Below, piece by piece: positions 26,553-35,983 of a stretch of 64,000 nucleotides of DNA. The DNA comes from Neurospora crassa OR74A. Its lineage: Eukaryota; Ascomycota; Sordariomycetes; Sordariales; Sordariaceae. The stretch lies in assembly GCF_000182925.2 (NCBI RefSeq), contig NC_026501.1, positions 6,427,917-6,491,916 of the forward strand. The letters are read 5' to 3'. The translations under genes were made by a program, and so were the position numbers. Under the pieces are notes generated by a model, which saw only the letters and a list, made by a program, of their open reading frames with translations, ran no database searches and was not told the origin of the DNA. The first letter of the stretch is position 1. Every line of letters starts with the position of its first letter.

Positions 26553-26948
26553 CAACAAGAGCGAGAGATTCCCTTGCCACGCTCTCATCAGACTCGGCGA
26601 ACTAAGGTAGTTGCATTCAAAGCACGTTTGGAGGAGCACTATATTAAACAAGTTAAGCAGATCATCCGCATGCTAGTCCAAGACTATAGCCTGGACCTTA
26701 ACGCTCTCCTTTTCGACAGATCCACCAATAAAGAAGAAGAAGAAGAGGAGGACAGCGAAGAGGAGGAAGAGAAAGAACAAGTCACGCCCTTAGAGTACCT
26801 GGTTGGTAGCAACTGGCCAATAGCAGAACATCTGATCCAGCTGCTGGTCGACCTAGGCGCTCGACTTGATATCCGAAACGGTTCGTTCGTATGCGAAGGC
26901 GAACCCCCTCCTCAACCAACGCGACGTAGCCGATTGGGCCACATGTGA
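26499..26948 (+). pseudogene. Acidic ORF with an ankyrin-like segment, probable gene fragment
   Basis: ATG-initiated frame of 149 codons. It has a central run of Glu/Asp (about residues 82-98) and then a segment (TPLEYLV...LLVDLGARLD) that resembles an ankyrin repeat. The frame starts in repeat DNA and ends inside the transposase coding region, so this looks like a remnant of a host gene disrupted by the transposon rather than an intact gene. Part of it (26550-26613) recurs at 30446-30508. Confidence 0.35.
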
Positions 26949-28458
26949 ATTTGGTCGCAAAGTGAGCCAGTCTACTGTGTGCGATTCTCTTAAACCCAAA
27001 TTTGCCTATGTCGACAACAAGACCTTCGTACGCGGGGCTGTTGGAGTTACCAAAGTCTATACTGCTGACTACTCCGTCTTGGAGAAAGCTCTCTTCGAAT
27101 GGGTTATGCGTATAGAGGGTAATAAGTTGCCTGTTACTGGAGAGATGATCCAGACTGCCGCCAAATCGTTATAGGAAAGGATGCCTGACTTCTGCCTCCT
27201 CAAGGCACCAAGCTTTTCAGTCGGCTGGCTGGCTGGGTTCAAGCGGCGTCATCACATCAAGAAATTTCGACAGTCTGACGAGTCCGGGTCAGCTGATATC
27301 GAGAGTTCCCTAGAACAAATCCAGCGAGTCAAAACTTTGATTTCCTTGTTCGGTATAGACAACACCTACAACGCCGACGAGACAGCGTTATATTGGCTGG
27401 CTACCCCTGACACCACACTCGCTACCTGCGCCCAAAAGGGAAGGAAGAAGCAGAAGGACCGTATCACCATATTCCCTTGTTCGAATGCCAGCAGCACACA
27501 CAAGTTGGATTTGTGGATTCTGGGCAAGGCCAAGTGCCCGCGTGCTTTTGGCAATGATGCTATCTACATCAGGAACCTTCCCGTTGTTTGGCGTAATAAT
27601 AAGACCGCCTATATGACCGCCACTATCTTCATCGAATATTTGTACTGGTTTGATCGTCAGATGGCAGGTCGTCGAGTGTTGTTGTTAGTCGATGGTTTCT
27701 CAGCTCACGTCTCGGCGGTAAAACAACTTAAAGAACAACACGGCGACCAATACCTTCGCAACACGACCATCGAATTCCTACCAGCCAACACCACCTCCAT
27801 CTACCAGCCAATGGATCAGGGCATTATCAACAGTTTGAAGTTGCAGTACTAGAAAATCTGGCTACAGTATATGGTGAATCTTACACTGGATGGAAGAGAT
27901 GCTGTCAAAGAGACTACAGTCTTGAATGCAGTACACTGGATTATTGATGTTTGGAGGAATAAGCTCACAGTTGAGACGATCGACAATTGTTGGAAGAAGT
28001 CACAGCTTTTAGGACCTGTGTATGGTCCTGAACGTCGCCCTCATGACTGGGATGAAGCCATTCATATGCAACACCTTGCAGATGAGCTTGTTAGAGCTGG
28101 GAGAATTAAGAAGGTGATGGATATCAACAACTTTGTTAACCCCCCAGAAGAGAAAGTGCTTAATACAGCCGAGGACTTGCTCACACAAATCGCTGAGGCT
28201 TTCACAGAGGTGGACTAACAAGATGCAGAGGAGGAAGCTGAGCAGCGCGAATCACAGCCAATTACAGTATTAGAAGCGCTTCGAGCTGTCAATCTAGTCA
28301 TTCAGTTCGAGGAGCAACATGAAGATGTAGATTTGAAGGCGTTGACGGTGTTGAGACAACGACAGAAGGTCTTGGTTCAACAGCAGTTGAAAGAGAAGAC
28401 AGGAACCAAGCAGGCCACTCTAGATTTGTACTTTAAGAACAATTTTAGAGCCAAATGA
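26866..28458 (+). pseudogene. pogo/Tigger-type transposase with three in-frame stops
   Basis: One reading frame of about 531 codons, broken by TAG at 27172, TAG at 27850 and TAA at 28216, encodes a CENP-B/Tc5-type transposase. It shows an N-terminal helix-turn-helix (NQRDVADWATCEFG...SQSTVCDSL), a second CENP-B-type HTH across the first stop (to about 27270), then DDE_1 with YNADETALYW, LLLVDGFSAH and QPMDQGII carrying the three Asp residues. The third stop is best explained as CAA to TAA and the first as CAG to TAG, i.e. light RIP. No in-frame ATG precedes 26866 before a stop at 26854, so the true N-terminus is lost or lay in another exon. Confidence 0.85.
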
Positions 28459-28551
28459 TATAGAAAACTGTTATTCGGTACAATGCGACCATGTTCCGGG
28501 GTTTTCCCAGTAATCTCCGCCTTGTTTCGTGTAAAAATGACCCACATCCCA

Positions 28552-28609
28552 GATTAACGATATTCTGGGATTAACGATCAGAACTGGCATGACTGACTTG
28601 ATCGTTAAT
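28552..28609. repeat. Subterminal repeats at the right end of the pogo-like element
   Basis: GATTAACGAT occurs at 28552 and 28569 in direct orientation, and as the inverted GATCGTTAAT at 28600. The second and third can form an 11-bp stem. Such repeats lie near the ends of fungal pogo-family elements. I found no partner near 26.5-26.9 kb, so the left end seems missing. Confidence 0.5.
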
Positions 28610-28619
28610 TGCAGATCTG

Positions 28620-29555
28620 ACTGTAGTCTTCTATCTCAACGAACCCATCCCGGTCCACCCTGGTCGCTCCTGGTCTGCCTCGCTGCCTCAGCTGCATCGC
28701 TCAGCTTCCCGCCCCCGCACCAAGACCAACACCGGGAACATACACCTCGGCCCCAACAGCAAGCCTCCTTCCGTCCGTCACCACTAACTAGCACCAAGTC
28801 TCCCCCTCACCCACACTGCCTTATTTTTGATTACAAGGGAAAGCATGAATACAGAGATACGTGTCCCGATTTATTTTGTCCCTCCCCGCCGAGCAAAGAA
28901 ACTGCCCCGTCCACGTGTAGTCGGCATATCTGAACTTGATTTCGCTGATATCGCCAAGGACGTGGATTACGGAGTCTATGATGACTAGGTAAGGCAGTTG
29001 CGAGGAAATAGCCGTGCCGGAAACTATGACATCTTTGCCGCCGATAACATCGCACTTATAGTCATAAATGGTTGCGTGTTGCCAATGCACCCAATCGTCT
29101 AGTATAGCACCTATTAGTCTTCTAACTTTGACCTATGGCCTGATGCAGCCCGGCGGGTGGTTAATTATCTGCCTATCTACTCACACTGTGCAGTGGCAGT
29201 GAGCTGGAGCTGGCAATTTCCTTGCCCCTGACTCTGACAGTCTCCGTTCACGGCCGTAACGTGCGTGGCGGTCATAATAGCCGTACCAAAGGCGATGATA
29301 GCCTTGTTTGCAACGGACGACCACATGATAGAGGTATTGTAGGTAGGTACAATGGTGTAGAATGAAGGGGTCGTGGTAGGTATGTCGTATAGTGTCCGGT
29401 TGGTATGTTGGTTTTGGGGGAGGTGATGAACAGGTTCCGATTGACTCCGAAGCTTGGGAAGTTATGTATCTTATATACCTAGTCCGTCACATTGAAGCGC
29501 CCTGGAGTCGGTCAATTCCAGGATCCTTATCTATTATGACCGCCAGGCAAAGCAG
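28620..29555. other. Non-coding transition zone
   Basis: Normal base composition with pyrimidine-rich stretches. Apart from the short frame at 28845 I see no supported gene. Confidence 0.5.
28845..28988 (+). other. Short ORF, 47 aa, doubtful gene
   Basis: ATG-initiated frame giving a 47-residue product starting MNTEIRVPIYFVPP and ending DVDYGVYDD. Codon choice looks protein-like, but the frame is very short and has no recognisable domain or signal peptide. It could be an exon or gene fragment in the transposon-rich zone. Confidence 0.2.
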
Positions 29556-29560
29556 CATCA

Positions 29561-29819
29561 CAGCACTCGGACAACCACAATAGGCAGGTCTAACTGCGCT
29601 TTCATAGAGCTACCCATATTGTTACCTAAACTCTCAAAGCGACATCCCTTGTCAATATGCGTCGCAGCACTCGGACAACCACAATAGGCAGGTCTAACTG
29701 CGCTTTCATAGAGCTACCCATATTGTTACCTACCTAAACTCTCAAAGCGAGATCCCTTGTCAATATGCGTCACAGCACTCGGACAACTACAATAGGCAAG
29801 TCTAACTGCGCTTTCATGG
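29561..29819. repeat. Minisatellite, about 2.4 copies of a 104-108 bp unit
   Basis: Units starting CAGCACTCGGACAA begin at 29561, 29665 and 29773; the third copy stops near 29819. Units 1 and 2 differ by few substitutions and a 4-bp CTAC duplication, which explains the 104 and 108 bp spacing. Array is not RIP-mutated. Confidence 0.9.
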
Positions 29820-30025
29820 ACCCTACTGCATGTTGTTGCTATTTTGGCGAGTGAGGTGGAGGTGCTCTTTGATTGGCCTAAAACTTCCACGTAGTAGGTC
29901 CGAAAAAGAAAGCTATATCAAAGTACCGGCACTAAATGAAGCCAGAGGGTCTGAGCTACGAAGATAACGAAACCGCACTTCGTACTCAGACCGCCTGGCG
30001 GCTTGGTTCCGTGTGCCCTTTTGGG

Positions 30026-30035
30026 TTTATAAAAG
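30026..30035 (+). promoter_or_regulatory. Orphan TATA box with CA-rich leader
   Basis: TTTATAAAAG lies about 77 bp before an ATG at 30112. The leader between them (30068-30100) is rich in CAA and AAC, as in highly expressed fungal genes. The ATG opens only a 25-codon frame, so the downstream gene is absent, broken or very small. Confidence 0.4.
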
Positions 30036-30445
30036 TGCCGGGAATTCCTCTCTCCTGCCATCTAGGACAAAACAACAAAAAGAAACTAGAACACTATATT
30101 TCCTCGAGGTTATGAAGGAGCATAGGGCTCTGTGTTGTCACTTTGTTAGGCGCGAGATAGCTGGCAGCTTCCTCCCAATTACACGCTAATTACCCAAACG
30201 ATATTTCTTTTTTGAGGCTGGGCATTCATAGACCCGGAGGCTTCAGGGCGTCTACAGGGTTGGCAATAGTGTACTAGCAGCGGCCTGGTAGCTTGCACTA
30301 TTTATGGACGCGTAACGCGGGTAGGGCTGCAAATCTGAGTGGAACCTGCATGCTGTCAACAACCGTTTTGAAGCACATGCTGTTGCATGTAGATCTCTTC
30401 CTTTTAGAATTAAATAGGACAGTAAAATCAGCAAACTTCTAAGCG

Positions 30446-30508
30446 TCCAACAAGACAAGAGCGAGAGATTCCCTTACCACGCTCTTATCAAACTCGGCGA
30501 CTAACTGC
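30446..30508 (+). repeat. Direct repeat of 26550-26613
   Basis: About 60 bp (GCGAGAGATTCCCTT and onward) match 26550-26613 in the same orientation with a few C/T and G/A differences and small indels. In both copies one frame reads EREIPLPRS. The pair brackets the 3.9-kb zone containing the pogo-like transposase. Confidence 0.65.
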
Positions 30509-30509
30509 A

Positions 30510-32788
30510 TACACATAACTGAGCCGAGGAGTACTAGGAACCAATTAGGAATGGTCTTCTGACCGAGTGCAATCTTGTTGTTACCCGTGTAAAAGATCTA
30601 GCGGCAGTGTCAGGACGGTCAACTTTTCTCGTAATCCGCCCAATTATATTCATCTTTTTAGCGCCGCCTCCCAACTTACCGTCTTGCCTCCGTCCGAACG
30701 ATATAGATATGGGAGCTAGTGGTTCAGTTTTTTGACCCTACCACGTGATTAAAAGACCCGTTTCCTGTCCTTCCCGCTCCCATAGACAAGCCGACATATC
30801 GCCTCCCACCAAGTCTGACCTCCTAGTACCTGTGCGGTTCGACGAGCTGCAGTATCGCTTATTCTTTCACATACCCCATACCAAAAAGGGACACAAGACG
30901 ATGCATCACAAACCTGAAGTCAGCCATGAGGTGCTTGATCATCTCTAATTTTCCGTCAATGGAAAGCGGATGCGCAAGATACAGGACGGATGGACAAAAG
31001 GTTTCATTTCGAGGAAACAACAAAAGGGAGAATCGCTATCAAGTATGATGCTTGCGGGCTTTTCTCAGTTGTGGATATCATTTTAGTTGTGGACATCATC
31101 TTCTCATGTGCCTGAACTCCCTTTACGCCGATAGATGTGTCATCGGTATATGGTTGGTCTATGTCATCCGCTTCAAAGCAATGGACACACTGGCACGTAT
31201 CACCAACGCATGGAAACCATTTCAGCTCGTCTCCTGACAATCGTTGGTGTTAACATTGTCCGACTGTTCAGAATACCCCCCTTTCGCAGATAAGCTGTAC
31301 CGTAGGCGGTCGGAAGTAGTTTCTGTATGACTCAAGTTTGGGAAGCGAGTCTTGATTTTATTCCACCTCCCCTTGAATGTACATCATGTTCTAGACTTGT
31401 TCCACATGGACAACACACTTCAGGGGAGCCGTTGTTCCATTTTATGATGTTACACGATGGCGCATGTGTTCTTTGTGCTGTAGTTACTACATACACCCCG
31501 TGTCGTGACCGGCAAGTGCGCTACCAGACTCGTGGATTGCGTTACCAGTTTTGGAGGTATTCTGACATCAAATGGGACTGAAGTAGAACAACCTAAGACC
31601 GAGAACAACCGAAGTAAGCAAGGCACAGGTGATAACTTTCACTTGAGTGATACCTACCTAGGTAGGTGAGTCGGGTGTTCCTCGGTAAGGTTGCGTTTGC
31701 GCTGACAAAGACACGACTCGGAGGTTAACCATGCATTATCAAAACTTGACATTATGAGATGTGTGTGTAGCTCTTTTGTGCAGCTTGTACATATGCCGGA
31801 TATAGCGGCTCAAGGTTGACGACGAAAGGATTACATTGATAGTTTATCATTTGTCAATCATAACGGTTAGGCGTGCATTTTAAGTAGTGCAGCTGCATGT
31901 TCCTGACGCAGGATTCGTTTTGCATGCGTTGCGGGATGCGATAAGGTGAGATACATGGCATTGGGATGTCAAGTTCAGGCTTGTCAGACTGAAGCGGCAC
32001 AAGTCTAACCAGTTGACGTTAAGTAGTGACACTGGATTCCAACTCCTTATTGAAAAAGGTGTTGCGCAAGAAGCTGGTCAATACTACTGTACCCAGTGCG
32101 GTAGATAGTATAGCAAAGACGAAGTTCAATCTTTGTTTGTGAGTACTGTAGTTGGCTGCGCGGTTGATGCAGGGTGGTTGAATGTGAAAATAGAGGAAAC
32201 CGTGAGGCAGTCGACGACAGAAGGACAGGTGGGGCCGAAGAAGAGAGAAAGGAATTGGCCAGTAAGAGCGCTCACTGGTGTGCTTCTTGGCATCCACTTC
32301 TCCACCAGCTCGAGAGACCTCGGCAGCTGCCGCACAGGAGAGAGCGCCAAGACAGATGGCAACTTCACGTCCGAAGGGAAGCGACAGCTGTCAGGCTATT
32401 GTCATTGGCTCAAAGCAGCCCATGCCACGCAGCGGATAGAAGCGCGGCGCAGGCGCTGATGTGAGGTGAGCGACTGCTGTAGGTTCACCTCCTCCCGCTC
32501 ACTACATCAGACTGTGACGTTTCTGTTATAACGATCATCATCCTCGATTGAGAGTGCGCCAGACGTACTCATGGACCACCTTCTTTGGTGTCTGTTGTGT
32601 TCGGTAACAGAGTCACAGCTCGTCCTGTTTCGGCAAGCCCAGGTCTATGGCTTCACAATGGATTCAGGGTGATCCTCCGACGACGTGGTAGCTCCCGCAG
32701 AAGATGTTTGCTATAGTGTAACAACGACATCACGTATCAAAGCTGAGAGATCAAGACAAGTACAAAAAGCGCCGTCAAACACCGATCG

Positions 32789-32822
<34 letters not shown>

Positions 32823-33750
32823 CCAGGGAATCGTTGATATCTTGGCAACATGTCAGTCGCGGCTCTCAAAGTCCGACCCAAGGACCACCTGACTCTTCCA
32901 CTCACTCCGAGTCCAGAATTCAGGATCTTGGACATCCCCTTCCGAATTCCTAGGACTTCTGACTGCCGGCCACTAGATTGTGTCTCGGCCACGATTGCGC
33001 TCTCATTGCGAGATCAAAGTCAACACCCGAGCACATAATGGTCTTCGGGGATGATCTCTTAGGAGGCCCTGTACTTCAAGCGTTACCTCGCCTGTCTGGC
33101 TTCAAGTCAGACAGGACCTGCCAGATGAGCGTGATGCAGGACTAGAGGGAAGCTACATGTCTTTGAAAGCAAGTTCCTGGTATACGCCGCTGGTGCACGC
33201 AGTCACTAGTGCAAAGCACCTCCCATCCTCCAGTGATTCTTTTGAGGAGTGACCTGAGTGTGAACTGAGGTGTTCTCTCCATTACGAAAATCTTACCGCG
33301 GGTCGAAAAAGGGGGCAAGAACGCCTTAATGCCCTATGGAGCATTTCGCACCTCAGCTTCAAGCGTGATGTTCTGATATTTAGGGAAATAACTTCCCATA
33401 ATGGCATCAAACTTTGCTGGCTTGGGTGAGCCCTTCCCAGAAATCCTCATCTAACAGCAACCCCAATCCCTTTTCCCATGAATCGTCCCCTTTCTCTACT
33501 CTCCTCTCCTTATCCGAGCTGCATCTGAATCAATCTTCTTCATCAAGTCCGCAATCCCCAAAGCCTTCATTGGTGGCGGCCTGCAACACCTCACAGAACT
33601 TGCAGTCAACCTTCCTCAGGTTTACCTCCAGTATTTGGCTCGCGGTCTTTTAGCCAACTCCTACGCTTCTTACTCGGCTCTTGGCCTGCAAAACGACGTT
33701 CTTTTGTCTATTCTATCATTGATCAAAACTTGTTCCATTGTATCTTCGAG
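30510..33750. other. Gene-poor stretch including a poly-T tract
   Basis: Several short frames exist on both strands, but most lack an ATG start and none has a recognisable domain. A 31-T homopolymer is at 32792-32822. 33400-33750 is the likely promoter and leader of the protease gene at 33751. Confidence 0.5.
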
Positions 33751-35049
33751 ATGCTGCTATTTCCCACGATCCTTACCGCCGCTCTTGCGGCCACCGGCAT
33801 GGCGGCTGCTATCCCTAGCCGTGACGACACCACGGCCAACAAAGGCACCGCTTCACTGCTGCAAGTCCGCAATCCGAGCTTCGAGTTCAGGCATGGCCCC
33901 CTTGCGTTGGCCAAAGCATACCAGAAGTTTGGCGCCCCGATGCCGGAGGATCTCAGAGCCGCCATCGCTAGGTTCCGCCAAAACCAGAAGCGAACGACTG
34001 GCACCATTGCAACGGATCCTGAGAAGCACGACGTCGAGTACCTAACGCCCATTTCCGTTGGTACCCCATCGCAGGATCTCGTGGTTGATTTCGACACAGG
34101 GTCTAGCGACCTCTGGGTTTTCAGCACGGAGATGTCCACGAGTGACATTAAAGGCCAAACTGTGTATGATCCGAACAACAGCTCCACATCCGAGAAGGTC
34201 CAGGGATCGACTTGGAAGATCACTTACGGTGACGGCAGCTCGTCGAGCGGCGACGTCTACCTCGACACGGTCACAATTGGCAACTTGACTGTCCCTAGCC
34301 AAGCCGTGGAGGCGGCCAAGAAGGTTTCATCCGAGTTCACCGACGACTCACACAATGATGGCTTGTTGGGTTTGGGCTTTAGTGCTATCAACGCAGTTGA
34401 GCCTACCCCACAGAACACATTCTTCGACAACATTAAGGGCAGCCTTGACGCTCCTTTGTTTACCGTCGATCTGAAACATGGGACCCGTAAGCTTGCCTCC
34501 CCTGCCCAAGAGCAATTCATGAGAAGAAACTAACACTTTTAACATATAGCGGGCAGCTTCAATTTCGGCTACATTGATCCCGCAGCATATATCGGCAACA
34601 TCTCTTGGACGCCGGTTGACAGTAGCCAGGGCTATTGGGGTTTCACCTCCCCAGGATATGCGGTTGGCACTGGAGCGTTCCGTAATCACTCAATAAGTGG
34701 TATTGCGGACACCGGGACTACGCTACTGCTTCTGCCCAAGTCCGTCGTCAGTGCATACTATAAGGAGATCCAGGGCGCCCAGTATGACAGTGATCAGGGC
34801 GGTTATATTTTCCCTTGCAGCCCTACTCCACCTGACTTTGTCTTTGGCGTCAACAAGGGCATTGTTACTGTTCCAGGAGACATGGTCTCTTATGCACCAG
34901 CTGATAGTGCCAACCAGAACTGTTTTGGTGGCATTCAAACGGATACAGGTATCGGTTTTTCGATTTTCGGCGATGTCGCGCTGAAGACCAGCTTTGTCGT
35001 ATTTGATGCTGGCGGCTTGCAGCTTGGTTGGGCGGCAAAAAACCTATGA
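33751..35049 (+). CDS. Secreted pepsin-like aspartic protease (family A1)
   Basis: Two exons, 33751-34486 and 34550-35049, separated by a 63-bp intron (GTAAGC, CTAAC branch, TATAG). The product is 411 aa, normal for fungal endothiapepsin/penicillopepsin-type zymogens. Residues 1 to about 20 form a signal peptide (MLLFPTILTAALA). A propeptide follows and probably ends at Lys80-Arg81, leaving about 330 mature residues. Catalytic motifs DTGSSDLW (Asp115) and DTGTTLLLLP (Asp299) and the flap tyrosine (ITYGDGS) are intact. It should act outside the cell as an acid endopeptidase for nitrogen scavenging or host protein breakdown. I chose the ATG at 33751 because it starts directly with the signal peptide. 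Confidence 0.93.
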
Positions 35050-35528
35050 TTCGAGTGGGTGGGTATATGGCTGGACCATCCAGGAAGACTCGGTTCCTCT
35101 TGTTGATCAGAAACCTAGATTTCCCCTTTTTGCTCGAGCATACCGAATTATAGTTTTAGTTGAGTGGTTTTCGTATTACTTTGAGGAGAAAATCCAGATA
35201 AACTGTTTTGAACAACTGCGAGATTCTATTAAGGGTAGTCGTGCAAGCTTCCGCCTGGACACAACGAAGAGAGACACGTTGAACCATAGAAATGATTCCA
35301 ATTTACATTAACAATTGTGACAGCATTTACATGGCAGTATAGTTCCCGGCTACTATGCCGATTGCGCCATGCGATTTAACCGAATGCTACGAAGCTATGT
35401 AAGGAACCAGCCTGAAACTTGTAAATCTAATCTCCAAATTCAACCGTAGATTGCTCAAGTTTAAACGAGCTGTTCAAGATGATAGTTCAGATGTTTGAAC
35501 ATGAATATACCTTGGTAAAGTCAAATGA
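35050..35528. other. Intergenic, AT-leaning, no gene seen
   Basis: 3' flank shared by the protease and the small minus-strand gene. No repeat or RNA gene noticed. Confidence 0.5.
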
Positions 35529-35870
35529 TCAGTTGGTGGACTTCTCGTCTTCCGGTCCGTTATAGACCGCGTCAAAAATAGGTGACTTATAATCTTGGAC
35601 CATCTCGAATCCTGTATGTCCTATTAGAGCACCGGGCTCCGTTTGAGAGTCAACGCGATACAGGTACCATGCGATGATACGGGTAACGGGTCGACCCCAA
35701 GTATGGAACGGCCCAGGGGTCCGGCTGGGATTCTTAGTTATCAATCCCATATTACTTGTGAGCTGGGCATATGTGGACAGAACTTTGTTTCCGGATGCCA
35801 CACTCAATAGTATGCAGAAGAGGGAGATAAACAGCGAGAAATAGATAGGCAATCCCAAACTCAAAAACAT
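35529..35870 (-). CDS. Small predicted secreted or membrane-anchored protein, unknown function
   Basis: Intronless ATG-initiated frame of 113 aa. Residues 1 to about 27 are strongly hydrophobic (LGLPIYFSLFISLFCILL), consistent with a signal peptide or single membrane anchor. The rest is polar, with one Trp-rich patch and an acidic C-terminus (EDEKSTN). No domain recognised and few cysteines, so not a classical cysteine-rich effector. It is divergent from the serine hydrolase at 35984, with only 113 bp between start codons. It could be a real short gene or a chance frame; codon use favours real. Confidence 0.45.
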   Translation of the reverse strand: MFLSLGLPIYFSLFISLFCILLSVASGNKVLSTYAQLTSNMGLITKNPSRTPGPFHTWGRPVTRIIAWYLYRVDSQTEPGALIGHTGFEMVQDYKSPIFDAVYNGPEDEKSTN

Positions 35871-35896
35871 ATGAAGATGGGAGACGTTCTTTCTGC

Positions 35897-35905
35897 TTTA
35901 TAAAG
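35897..35905 (+). promoter_or_regulatory. TATA box of the serine hydrolase gene
   Basis: TTTATAAAG sits about 79 bp before the chosen ATG at 35984 and lies in the short divergent spacer. Confidence 0.5.
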
Positions 35906-35983
35906 ATACCCCAACCATCCCCCTCCGGTTTGTTATGCTCTATGCTCTCCCACGGCACTGTGGTTCCCGGCTCGTGGCTCAAT

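Noticed and set aside
26286-26651. Minus-strand 121-codon frame across the 3' LTR of element 3
   Set aside because: Shadow frame over an LTR and a repeat tail; no protein similarity.
32019-32368. Minus-strand frames resembling a small mitochondrial membrane protein, with a CCAAT motif upstream
   Set aside because: No ATG opens the first frame (it starts with GTG), and no donor/acceptor pair joins the two parts in phase.
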